Shown one piece after another: positions 43,489 to 51,196 of a stretch of 64,000 nucleotides of DNA. The notes under the pieces were generated by a model. That model ran no database searches, had not been told where the DNA came from, and was given only the letters and a program-made list of their open reading frames with translations. The stretch comes from Holophagaceae bacterium. GTDB taxonomy: Bacteria; Acidobacteriota; Holophagae; Holophagales; Holophagaceae. Numbering within the stretch: the stretch's first letter is position 1; every line of letters begins with the position of its first letter. A program made the position numbers and the translations under genes. The stretch lies in contig JADKJH010000003.1 of assembly GCA_016722505.1 (NCBI GenBank), positions 310,001-374,000 on the forward strand, in the 5' to 3' direction.

Positions 43489-44849
43489 CCAGCCTTTCTG
43501 ATCTCATTCAGCGGTATGACCGTCCAGGCCCGCGGTACACGGGATATCCCATGCCTCCGGTGTGGAAGGATGACTTCCCGGAAACGGAAATCGTGGATGC
43601 CTTGGCCAGGGCGAATGCCAGTTCTGAGCCCTTATCTTTGTATGCGCATCTTCCTTTCTGCAGCCGCCGTTGCGCCTATTGCGGATGCAATGTGGTCATC
43701 AGCCCCAAATACGATCCAGTGGGAGCCTTCCTGGCGACGCTGGACCGCGAGGCGGAGCTTTGGGCGGGCCATCTCCCGGACCGCCGGGGCGTGATCCAGA
43801 TGCATTGGGGAGGCGGCACTCCCACCTACTTGAATGTGCCGGATCTTCAACGTGTCTTCGATTTGATAACGAATCGTTTTCCATTGTTGCCGGGCGCGGA
43901 GGTTTCCTTGGAAGCCGATCCGACTTTTCTGCGGCCGGATCAATTGCCAGCGCTACGCAAGATGGGCTTCAATCGTGTTTCCTTCGGTGTGCAGGATCTT
44001 GATGAAAATGTCCAAGAACTCATCACTCGGGGACAAACCTGGGATCAGACCCTGGCGGCTGTAAAACAGGCAAGGGTGGAAGGTTTTGACGGCGTCAATT
44101 TGGATCTGGTCTATGGGCTGCCTGGCCAAACGCTCGACACTTTCCGCCGGACCCTCGAAGAAACCCTCAAGCTGAGTCCGGATCGCCTTGCGGTGTATGG
44201 ATTCGCCTACTTGCCGTCCATGATGCCATTTCAACGGAGTATTCCTTCTGAAACCTTGCCCAGCGCAGAGTTGCGGCTTGATTTACTATTGTTGGCTTCT
44301 GAATTACTTGAAAAAGCGGGTTATCTTACCGTCGGAATGGATCATTTCGCCCACCCTGATGACCCCTTGGCCAAGGCCATCCACGATGGGCGGCTCACCC
44401 GCAACTTCATGGGTTACGCCGTCCAGGGCGGCTCGGACATGGTGAGCCTCGGGCCCAGCGCCATCAGCCAGATTGGCGGCGTCTACCACCAGAACGACAA
44501 GATTCTTTCCCGTTGGGAGCATGCGGTGGACGGTGGGCATTTCGCGGTCCACAAGGGCTATCATTGCTCCGAGGAAGACGAACTGCGCCGTTGGGTGATC
44601 CATCAGATCATGGGGCGTTTCGAGTTGCGTTGGGCGGATATGAGCGCACGATTCGACGTCGGGCCGGATCATTTCACCGACGCGATTGAACAAATTAAAG
44701 AGGAAGTGCCATTTGGCATCGTCGAGTTGCGGGATGAAGGGATTTTCGTCACGGAATTGGGACGGCGTTTTGTGCGCAATCTGGCCATGCCTTTTGACGC
44801 GTATCTATCGAAGATGGCTGCCACAACCAAGTTCTCCAGGACGGTCTGA
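43485..44849 (+). CDS. hemN: Oxygen-independent coproporphyrinogen III oxidase (radical SAM)
   Basis: Anaerobic conversion of coproporphyrinogen III to protoporphyrinogen IX. It has 454 residues, with RYTGYPMPPVW, the 4Fe-4S motif with four Cys (FCSRRCAYCGCNVV), WGGGTPTYLN, SLEADPTFL, SFGVQDLDENVQELI and GLPGQTLDTF, plus the HemN C-terminal domain. True HemN features (CxxxCxxCxC and the N-terminal tyrosine-rich strand) separate it from HemW. It overlaps both neighbours and fits an anaerobic or facultative lifestyle. Confidence 0.95.
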   Translation: MTSLSDLIQRYDRPGPRYTGYPMPPVWKDDFPETEIVDALARANASSEPLSLYAHLPFCSRRCAYCGCNVVISPKYDPVGAFLATLDREAELWAGHLPDRRGVIQMHWGGGTPTYLNVPDLQRVFDLITNRFPLLPGAEVSLEADPTFLRPDQLPALRKMGFNRVSFGVQDLDENVQELITRGQTWDQTLAAVKQARVEGFDGVNLDLVYGLPGQTLDTFRRTLEETLKLSPDRLAVYGFAYLPSMMPFQRSIPSETLPSAELRLDLLLLASELLEKAGYLTVGMDHFAHPDDPLAKAIHDGRLTRNFMGYAVQGGSDMVSLGPSAISQIGGVYHQNDKILSRWEHAVDGGHFAVHKGYHCSEEDELRRWVIHQIMGRFELRWADMSARFDVGPDHFTDAIEQIKEEVPFGIVELRDEGIFVTELGRRFVRNLAMPFDAYLSKMAATTKFSRTV

Positions 44850-45859
44850 TGGACCTTCTCTCCCAGCTCCGCGCTGATGCCGAAGAAGCCATGGCTGCAC
44901 CGGCCGAGCCTGCTGTGGACACGGCGGTTCTGCTCTTGAATCTGGGGGGTCCGGTCAACCTGGACCAGGTCGAGCCGTTTTTGTATAACCTTTTCAGCGA
45001 TCGGGAACTCATCAAGCTGCCTGGGCCGGCATGGTTTCAACCTACCTACGCCAGAGGCATCGCCAAATTCCGCCGCAAGGGCACCGCCGCTAAATACGCA
45101 GAGATAGGCGGTGGCTCTCCGCTGCTAAGGCAATCCGCGGAACAGGCTTCGGCGCTGAGGAAATGCCTCCGTGAAGCTGGCCGGAAAGAGCCTGTGAAAT
45201 TGTTGTTCCGCTATACCCAGCCACGCGCGGACGGATTGCTAAAGGCCCTTAAAAAACGAGGGATCACCAAGCTTTTACCCGTTACCCTCTATCCCCACGA
45301 CTGCATCGCGACCACTGGATCCAGCATTCGCGAATTGGAGCGTGAAGCGGCGAAGATGGGCATGACGGTCCTCAAGGGGGTGCTCGCCTACGCCACGGAT
45401 TCTGATTATCTGGATGCGATGGCTGCTCCGCTGCATGCGGCGCTCGAAGAACTCCCTTACGCCACGGTGATATTCAGCGCCCACTCGCTGCCCATGAGCC
45501 AGATCGAAGCAGGCGATCCTTACGAAGAGGAGATCAAGGCCACGGTGGATGCCCTGAAAGCCAGAATCGGTGAAACTCCCGGCGGCAGCGTGCTGGCCTA
45601 CCAGAGCCGCGTGGGACCCATCAGGTGGCTGACACCCGCCCTTAAAACAGTTCTTGGTGATTTCGGCGGGAGAGACGTCATCATCCTGCCACTCAGTTTC
45701 GTGAGCGAGCACATCGAAACCCTTCACGAATTGGACATTGAATATGCAGCGCTCGCTAAGAAAGCAGGCATCAGGACGTACCGCCGTCTTCCTGTCCCTG
45801 GTGTGAACCCAAGCTACATCCGCTGTCTCACTAGACTGACGTTGGAGGCGCTTCAATGA
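44849..45859 (+). CDS. hemH: Ferrochelatase
   Basis: Inserts Fe(II) into the porphyrin. It has 336 residues, with AVLLLNLGGPVNLDQVEPFL, YAEIGGGSPLL, RYTQPRADGLL, FSAHSLPMSQIEAGDPY (catalytic His and Glu region), YQSRVGPIRWLTP and SFVSEHIETLHELD. The first 25 residues are an extra helical leader. Start and stop overlap hemN (TGATG) and hemY (ATGA). With HemN and an oxidase present, protoporphyrin is the likely substrate. Confidence 0.95.
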   Translation: MDLLSQLRADAEEAMAAPAEPAVDTAVLLLNLGGPVNLDQVEPFLYNLFSDRELIKLPGPAWFQPTYARGIAKFRRKGTAAKYAEIGGGSPLLRQSAEQASALRKCLREAGRKEPVKLLFRYTQPRADGLLKALKKRGITKLLPVTLYPHDCIATTGSSIRELEREAAKMGMTVLKGVLAYATDSDYLDAMAAPLHAALEELPYATVIFSAHSLPMSQIEAGDPYEEEIKATVDALKARIGETPGGSVLAYQSRVGPIRWLTPALKTVLGDFGGRDVIILPLSFVSEHIETLHELDIEYAALAKKAGIRTYRRLPVPGVNPSYIRCLTRLTLEALQ

Positions 45860-47145
45860 CCACACTCATTCTTGGTGGTGGAGTAAGTGGCCTGGTGACG
45901 GCTTGGCAACTGCAAAAGCGTGGTGAAGCTGTGGAACTTTGGGAGGCCCAGGACACGGTGGGTGGATGGGTCCACACGCTGCCATGGCCCGACGCGGAAG
46001 GCCGCCCAGGCCATATCGAGCGCGGCCCCCAGGGTGTGCTCGTGGCCCCGGGCTCCGCAGCGGACCGCTTGTTCAAAGAACTTGAATTGGAAGTGCGGAC
46101 CCCCGGCCACGGGGCCCGTTGGGTAGGAAAGGGCGGATCTTTGATTCCAGTTCCCGCTGCGCCGGTGGCTCTGATGTTCTCCAAGCTGCTCTCGGTTTCG
46201 GCCAAGCTGCGGATGATGATGGAGCCCTTCATCCCGGTCCGTTCGCCAGAGCCGGAGGAAGGTTTGTCGGAATTCATCACGCGGCGTTTGGGACGTGGTG
46301 TGGCCGAGGATTTGCTGCCAGCCATGGTGGCGGGAATTCTTGCGGCTCCGGCGGAATCCCTTTCCGTGGATGCGCTGCCCAAGCTGCTCTACTGGGAGAC
46401 CAAAGGCTCCCTTTTCCAGGGCATGAGAAGCGGGGGCGCCAGCTCATTGATGGTTCCAAAGGGTGGTATGGGAATGCTGCCCAAGCGCTTGGCGGAACGC
46501 CTCGCCGGAGTTCATACGGGACTTCGGGCCGAAGGCCTTGAGCGCATGGACTCGGGCCGTTGGCGGGTATGGGGCGGTGGCGAATTGCGGGAAGTGGACC
46601 GTGTGCTACTTGCCCTTCCAGCTTACGAAGCTTCCGTCCTGCTTGGACCCATCGCGCCTCAAAGCGCGGATGCCCTCGCGGCTATCCCGTATACATCGGT
46701 GCGTCTGCGCCACAGCCGCCATGCTCGCTTGGCGCCGCTGGACAACTCTTTCGGGTTCCTGGTGCATCCACCGGAAGGGCATGGCTTTTTGGGGGCCTTG
46801 GTGCCTTCCTGGATTGATCCTGACAGCGCACCTTCGGACCTCATGCAGTTGAGGGTTTTTCTGGGGGGCGCTTTTGAAACAGATGCGTCTTTGTCTGAAC
46901 CCATCGGCGTTCAAAAAACGCTGAAGTCCTGGGTGCCGGAGCTGGGCGAGCCGCTTCAGGTCCGTGAAGAATTCGCGGATCGCGCCATTCCAAGGCCGGA
47001 AATGGGCCACCGTGGCCACGTGAAAGCTGCCCTGGCGGGGCTTCCTGAAGGCATTGACTGGATCAGCAATGCCCGGTTCGGCCCTGGGGTGCGCGATGTG
47101 ATCGAAGGCATTGAAGCCTGGATGGATCATAAAGACACAAAATGA
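45856..47145 (+). CDS. hemY: Protoporphyrinogen oxidase, FAD-dependent (HemY/HemG type)
   Basis: Oxidises protoporphyrinogen IX to protoporphyrin IX. It has 429 residues, with an FAD dinucleotide-binding motif ILGGGVSGLVTAWQL, EAQDTVGGWVHT, RGPQGVLVAPGS, FSEFITRRLG-like LSEFITRRLGRGVAEDLLP, a central substrate domain, and the second FAD contact near the C terminus. It is somewhat shorter than aerobic HemY proteins but complete. It completes the pathway from glutamate-1-semialdehyde except HemB, with HemA also missing here. Confidence 0.92.
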   Translation: MTTLILGGGVSGLVTAWQLQKRGEAVELWEAQDTVGGWVHTLPWPDAEGRPGHIERGPQGVLVAPGSAADRLFKELELEVRTPGHGARWVGKGGSLIPVPAAPVALMFSKLLSVSAKLRMMMEPFIPVRSPEPEEGLSEFITRRLGRGVAEDLLPAMVAGILAAPAESLSVDALPKLLYWETKGSLFQGMRSGGASSLMVPKGGMGMLPKRLAERLAGVHTGLRAEGLERMDSGRWRVWGGGELREVDRVLLALPAYEASVLLGPIAPQSADALAAIPYTSVRLRHSRHARLAPLDNSFGFLVHPPEGHGFLGALVPSWIDPDSAPSDLMQLRVFLGGAFETDASLSEPIGVQKTLKSWVPELGEPLQVREEFADRAIPRPEMGHRGHVKAALAGLPEGIDWISNARFGPGVRDVIEGIEAWMDHKDTK

Positions 47146-47191
47146 GCCACAAAGGCTGATGAGCATAAGAATCGTGAATGGATCCTAGAAA

Positions 47192-47578
47192 CTATGCCTT
47201 CAATCCCAAGGTTTTTCGTGCCGTCTCTCTGAAGGTAGAAGCAAGTTCAAGAGCTTCTTTTGCCATGTCCTGGGTCGCGCTCTCCTCAGGCTCCTGAATC
47301 AGCCGATTGATGGCGCTGAGCTTGCTCAGATGAGTACGGTGGGACTCCCAACTCGGCTCGATATCCGCGCACAAGTACAGCAGCACGGCCAAATGGGAGG
47401 TGGTCGGGAAATCAATATCCCCTTCCTGCAAACGCGCCTTCAGGTAATTTTCGGCGCAAAGATGGGTGTGCAAGCACACGGCATCAGGGTTGGCGCCTTT
47501 CTTCACCGCCAATTCGCGCTTCGCTGTTTCCAGGTGGGCCTCGGCTTTCGCGATCCACCGGTCGCTCAATTCCTTCAT
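47192..47578 (-). CDS. HEPN-domain protein
   Basis: A 128-residue all-helical protein. HEPN features are RWIAKAEAHLETAKRE at the N terminus, CLHTHLCAENYLKARL and LALLLYLC-like LAVLLYLCADIEPSW. The RxxxxH ribonuclease motif of toxin-type HEPN proteins is not evident. ATG 47578 is chosen: GAGGAGG lies 6 nt upstream inside the longer frame. The MNT nucleotidyltransferase that usually partners such proteins is absent; instead the gene follows ttcA by 46 nt in an apparent Rrf2-ttcA-HEPN operon. Confidence 0.8.
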   Translation of the reverse strand: MKELSDRWIAKAEAHLETAKRELAVKKGANPDAVCLHTHLCAENYLKARLQEGDIDFPTTSHLAVLLYLCADIEPSWESHRTHLSKLSAINRLIQEPEESATQDMAKEALELASTFRETARKTLGLKA

Positions 47579-47624
47579 GCAGGCCTCCTCAACGCACATA
47601 GGTGGTGTTCCACAATACGCCGAA

Positions 47625-48476
47625 TCAACCGAGCCGTTCTACGGATTCATCCACCCCGCAGGCGGTGAGGGCGCCCAGCTGCAGATCTAAAAGATGGGAG
47701 CTTTTCACATTGCTCATGGCCTTGAGCATGGAGGCTTTGATCTGGGGAATGCTCTCCTTCAACTGCTCGATCAGCGCCTTGGCCTGTTTCCGGCGGCTCT
47801 CCGACACGCTACAGGCACACAAGGGACATCCACAGGGCACGATGGGATAGCCCTTGAGCCAGGTGAAACGGCGGAGATCTTCTTCTTCACAGGTGGCGAG
47901 CGGTCTGATCACTGTATTGGCGCCATCATCGCTTGTAAGGCGGACCGGCATCGTGGCCAGTTTCCCGCCGAAAAAGAGATTCAGCAGCAAGGTCTCAAGC
48001 AAATCATCGAGGTGGTGCCCAAGGGCGATTTTCGTAAACCCGTGTTGTTTTGCGTAGGAGTACAGGACGCCTCTCCTGAGCCGCGAGCATATGATGCACG
48101 GCGTTTCATCAGGCCGCTGGCGGATGAGGGCGTCAATGGGAGCGCCCAGCACATGGTGGGGGATTCCGCGCTGCTCGCAGACCTCTGCGATGCGGTCTGG
48201 GTCGAATTTCGGGAAGCCTGGATCCACTGTGATGCCGTGGACCTGGAATTCAACGGGAGCGCGCTTTTGGAGCGAGCAAAGGACATCCAGCAAGGCCCAA
48301 GAATCCTTGCCGCCGCTGAGCCCCACCAAAATCCGGTCTCCGTCAGCGATGAGGCCGTAGGTCCGGATGGCTTCGCCCGCGCGGTGAAGAATCCGCTTTT
48401 CCAGTTTTTTAAGCGAAGCCAAATCCTCCTCGGAGGGAGGCGAGGCCAAGGTCGGCAGCGCGCATGGATTCGCCAT
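47625..48476 (-). CDS. ttcA: TtcA-family tRNA 2-thiolation/PP-loop enzyme
   Basis: ATP-dependent tRNA sulfur transfer (2-thiocytidine at position 32 in the model member). It has 283 residues, with the PP-loop LVGLSGGKDSWALLDVL, CIICSRLRRG (Cys pair for the Fe-S cluster) and IALGHHLDDLLETLLLNLFF; further C-terminal Cys appear in CGCPLCACS. ATG 48476 lies 2 nt after the Rrf2 regulator's stop, so the enzyme is co-translated with an Fe-S-type regulator. TtcA enzymes carry a 4Fe-4S cluster, so regulation by cluster status is a reasonable inference. Confidence 0.88.
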   Translation of the reverse strand: MANPCALPTLASPPSEEDLASLKKLEKRILHRAGEAIRTYGLIADGDRILVGLSGGKDSWALLDVLCSLQKRAPVEFQVHGITVDPGFPKFDPDRIAEVCEQRGIPHHVLGAPIDALIRQRPDETPCIICSRLRRGVLYSYAKQHGFTKIALGHHLDDLLETLLLNLFFGGKLATMPVRLTSDDGANTVIRPLATCEEEDLRRFTWLKGYPIVPCGCPLCACSVSESRRKQAKALIEQLKESIPQIKASMLKAMSNVKSSHLLDLQLGALTACGVDESVERLG

Positions 48477-48478
48477 GC

Positions 48479-48991
48479 TCAGACCATCAGGGAGGCGCAG
48501 CCCTTCTGCTTGCCATTCATCATCGAGGCCTGAGCCTCGCGGACATATTCCGGGCAGGTGCAGATGGGGCAGGTGTCGCTTTTCGTTTCGGTGCAAAGGT
48601 CGGCAATGTTGACCTTTTCAAGAAAAGTAGTGAGGTGCTCTTCCAGATGGCGCCAGAGAAGTTCGCTCATCCGCCCATCTTCCAGCAGAACCTGGCGTCC
48701 CTCTTCTGGATCATTTTTCGCGACTGCGTAAAGGCTGGCATCTGTGAGCCGCAGTATCTCGCCGACGCTCACTTGGCTGCATGGGCGCGTAAGCACATAT
48801 CCGCCCTTGGGGCCACGGACGCTCTTCACGACACCGGCCTTCTTCAATTTGTGGAAAATCTGCTCCAGGAATGGCAGCGAAAGGTTTTGGCGTTCCGCGA
48901 TTTGATGCAGCGGAACCGGCTCACCATGGCTGTGATGGGCCAAGTCGAAAAGCGCCTGCATGGAATAGCGGCCGCGAGCGGAAATCTTCAC
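48479..48991 (-). CDS. Rrf2-family transcriptional regulator (IscR-like)
   Basis: A 170-residue winged-helix regulator: ISARGRYSMQALFDLA, HQIAERQNLSLPFLEQIFHKL, KKAGVVKSVRGPKGGYVL. The C-terminal part holds a Cys cluster (C-x8-C-x2-C-x-C within DLCTETKSDTCPICTC), suggesting an Fe-S cluster as in IscR, NsrR or RirA. The start is GTG 48991, because the promoter at 49020-49048 lies inside the longer open frame. It is the first gene of the operon with ttcA and HEPN and probably autoregulates through the palindrome in its promoter. Confidence 0.85.
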   Translation of the reverse strand: MKISARGRYSMQALFDLAHHSHGEPVPLHQIAERQNLSLPFLEQIFHKLKKAGVVKSVRGPKGGYVLTRPCSQVSVGEILRLTDASLYAVAKNDPEEGRQVLLEDGRMSELLWRHLEEHLTTFLEKVNIADLCTETKSDTCPICTCPEYVREAQASMMNGKQKGCASLMV

Positions 48992-49019
48992 CTGAGAACA
49001 TTGCTCCTTACTATTTCTG

Positions 49020-49048
49020 AATATAGAATTCTTGACTGTTTTCGTCAA
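49020..49048 (-). promoter_or_regulatory. sigma70 promoter with overlapping palindromic operator, Rrf2 gene
   Basis: Read on the minus strand: TTGACG (49048-49043), 17 bp, TATATT (49025-49020), near-consensus. The palindrome TTGAC-N7-GTCAA covers 49032-49048, across the -35 element and spacer. That is the expected place for an autoregulatory Rrf2 repressor site. It also fixes the translation start downstream at 48991. Confidence 0.75.
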
Positions 49049-49110
49049 TTTATTAAAAACCAACTGGGATGGCACTTCAGGAGTCCCTATGCTGAAGCAC
49101 AGAGGTGATC

Positions 49111-49722
49111 ATGTTGCCGATTATTCTACTGAGCGCAGGCTTGCTGTCAGCGCCCATTCAGGAGAAGCCAACGCAGGAACTCGACCTCGTGGCCGGAAAG
49201 AAAAAAGCAGAGCCAGCCAAACCCCACCTGATTCCCGCCAAAAAGGAAGGAGGCTTGCCCTGCGACAGCAAGGATCAACAGGGGGTTCTGTTAGGCGCCA
49301 CCACCAGGGATGCCATTCTTGCGCATCGGGAGATCTTTCGTGACAACACCAAACACCGGGACATCAAGGCAGAGTGGGCCGCTCGCTGGAAAGCCGTAGA
49401 TGTTCCCTGCTCTTTGGTCGTGGCCTTCGGATCCTGGTGCAGCGACAGCCAACTGGAATTACCTGATTTACTGGCCCTCACCAAGGAACCCAACCCCTTC
49501 GTCAGCATTCACTACATCGGTGTGTACAGGGATAAGAAAGTGGATGCCTCGGCCTGGCCCAAGGGCATCGCACCCCAGGCCATCGAGAAAGTACCCACCC
49601 TTTGGCTCTTCGAGCTAGAGCCTGGCGGAACGCAAAAGCTCCTGGGAAGCATCGTGGAAACACCGCCCCAAGGTCAGCGGATGGCTGAGGCGGTGCTGGA
49701 TTTGCTCTCAAAAGCCCGTTAG
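49111..49722 (+). CDS. Exported thioredoxin-like protein
   Basis: A 203-residue protein with a short signal sequence (LPIILLSAGLLSAPIQ), a Lys/Pro-rich stretch, and a thioredoxin-like domain (about 95-200) with AFGSWCSDSQLELP and the cis-Pro region KVPTLWLF. The active site is WCSDS, with a single Cys in place of CxxC, so it may act as a chaperone or monothiol enzyme rather than a disulfide reductase. ATG 49111 follows AGAGGTG. It is divergent from the Rrf2 operon and overlaps the WYL gene tail to tail by 4 nt. Confidence 0.78.
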   Translation: MLPIILLSAGLLSAPIQEKPTQELDLVAGKKKAEPAKPHLIPAKKEGGLPCDSKDQQGVLLGATTRDAILAHREIFRDNTKHRDIKAEWAARWKAVDVPCSLVVAFGSWCSDSQLELPDLLALTKEPNPFVSIHYIGVYRDKKVDASAWPKGIAPQAIEKVPTLWLFELEPGGTQKLLGSIVETPPQGQRMAEAVLDLLSKAR

Positions 49723-50861
49723 AGCTTTTCGACTCGGATCTCGATGCGAGAGCCTTTTTTCGGGGCCTCTTCACGGTCCTTGGAGTGCTCTCTCCGATGC
49801 TCGGATTTATATTCTGGCTTGTGTTCCGGTTTGAATTCCGGCCTTGGAGCAGGTTGGGCAGCGGGCCTTGGGGCGGGCGCGGGGGCTGCGGCTACGGGTT
49901 TGCCAACCCAGGCTATGCCTACCTGCTTGATACGGTCCACCAGGCGCTGGGGCTCCAGAACCTGGATGCCCTCGCCAAACTGGAGGCACCAACGTGCGAT
50001 GGCACGAAGATCGGTAGCCACGAAGGAGACGGTGGCTTTGCCTTCTTCTCCATCCTCGATCTTGAATTCAGGAAAGGCTGGGGGGGCCTGCTTCACTGCG
50101 AATATCCACTGCTTCTGCAGGGTTGCCTTCACGGGGATGGGCTCACCGCCTAACCAGCCGCCGATGAGGTTTGCAGGAGTTCCTTCCTTGTAGGGGCCTT
50201 GGGCTGAGCGTCCGGGGCCTTCCACAAGATTGATCTCAGCCATCTGGTCCAAGCGGTGGTGGCGTTCAGCGTTGTAGCGCCGGTCCCACCCCCACACGAA
50301 CCAAGCCTGGGTCAGGGTATCGAAGATCAGTTGGCGTGGTTCGAAGGTGCGGGGCGGATTAGCCTCGGAATCACTGAAGATCAGCTCGATGGCCCTTCCT
50401 TCGCGCACAGCTTGCAGGGCAGCTTCACTCTGCCAGGAGGAGATGCCGAGGGGTTTCACCGCGGGCTTGGGCGCGCTTGCCGCGGGCGCCGCCGGCGATG
50501 AGGTTGTTTTTACGGCAGTCGAGGATGCGTCGGCCGTTGGCCCGCTGGGAGCAATGGCTGCTAGCGGTTCCCGGGAGATTTCCGGTTTTGCATTTGGTTT
50601 TTCAGCCGCAATTTTGAGGGTGGATTTTGTGGGCCCGAGGGGTTCCTTCGAAGGTTCGAGATGGACATCCGATTCTGCGGAAGGTTTCGCTTTCGGCGCA
50701 GCGGATGCGCCCTTTCCTGGCGCCTTTTTGGCTGCTACGGAAGGTTTTTTGGGCGCCCCCGCCGCTTTCTTCGGGGCAGCCGCGTCAGGTTTCAGGCTGG
50801 TTTTTTCGGGCACAGCTTTGGGCTTTGAGTCTAGTGTCGTGGTCTTCTTAACGGTGGCCAT
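49719..50861 (-). CDS. WYL-domain protein with histone H1-like low-complexity tails
   Basis: A 380-residue protein. Residues 1 to about 140 are a Lys/Ala/Pro-rich tail (KKAAGAPKKPSVAAKKAPGK) like bacterial histone H1 mimics. The centre (about 145-330) is a WYL domain: EPRQLIFDTLTQAWFVWGWD, RRYNAERHHRLDQM, and a WCX-like extension ATVSFVATDLRAIARWCLQF. The last 50 residues are a basic, Pro-rich tail with repeated EFKPEHKPEYKSEH units. No HTH DNA-binding domain is present, unlike usual WYL transcription factors. The tails probably provide DNA or RNA contact. It is divergent from the RNase E/G gene. Confidence 0.75.
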   Translation of the reverse strand: MATVKKTTTLDSKPKAVPEKTSLKPDAAAPKKAAGAPKKPSVAAKKAPGKGASAAPKAKPSAESDVHLEPSKEPLGPTKSTLKIAAEKPNAKPEISREPLAAIAPSGPTADASSTAVKTTSSPAAPAASAPKPAVKPLGISSWQSEAALQAVREGRAIELIFSDSEANPPRTFEPRQLIFDTLTQAWFVWGWDRRYNAERHHRLDQMAEINLVEGPGRSAQGPYKEGTPANLIGGWLGGEPIPVKATLQKQWIFAVKQAPPAFPEFKIEDGEEGKATVSFVATDLRAIARWCLQFGEGIQVLEPQRLVDRIKQVGIAWVGKPVAAAPAPAPRPAAQPAPRPEFKPEHKPEYKSEHRREHSKDREEAPKKGSRIEIRVEKL

Positions 50862-51196
50862 GGATGGATCTCCGCTGTCATCATGGCCCGGAAAGCTAGT
50901 GCCCGTCTAGGGTTCGGCTTGAAAAGTAGACTTGAACAGTGTTGTGCTGCGAGAATCCATTTAAGCCACCGGCGAAACCGGATTACCGCGTCCTCTCGGG
51001 CGGCCCACAAATCTCAGGCGCAATTGCCTAATCCCTTCAGGTGTTTTCGGAATATTTTCCCGATCGGTGCCAATCGGCTGATCAGGTGTTTCAGAACCAC
51101 CATCTTTTATTCCCAACACAATTTGTTTCCAATCCCGGCCAAGGTTCCAAAGCAGCGGTGCACCCGCCTTGGGTCCAGCCATCAAGGAGAACTCTT
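50862..51196. other. Intergenic region between divergent WYL and RNase E/G genes
   Basis: There are 335 nt without a supported gene; an open frame in the RNase direction starts at 51041 but lacks a ribosome-binding site and coding look. Both promoters should lie here, but I see no near-consensus -35/-10 pair. AAGGAG for the RNase is at 51184-51189. Long 5' leaders of RNase E genes often carry autoregulatory structure, so this leader is worth folding. Confidence 0.55.
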
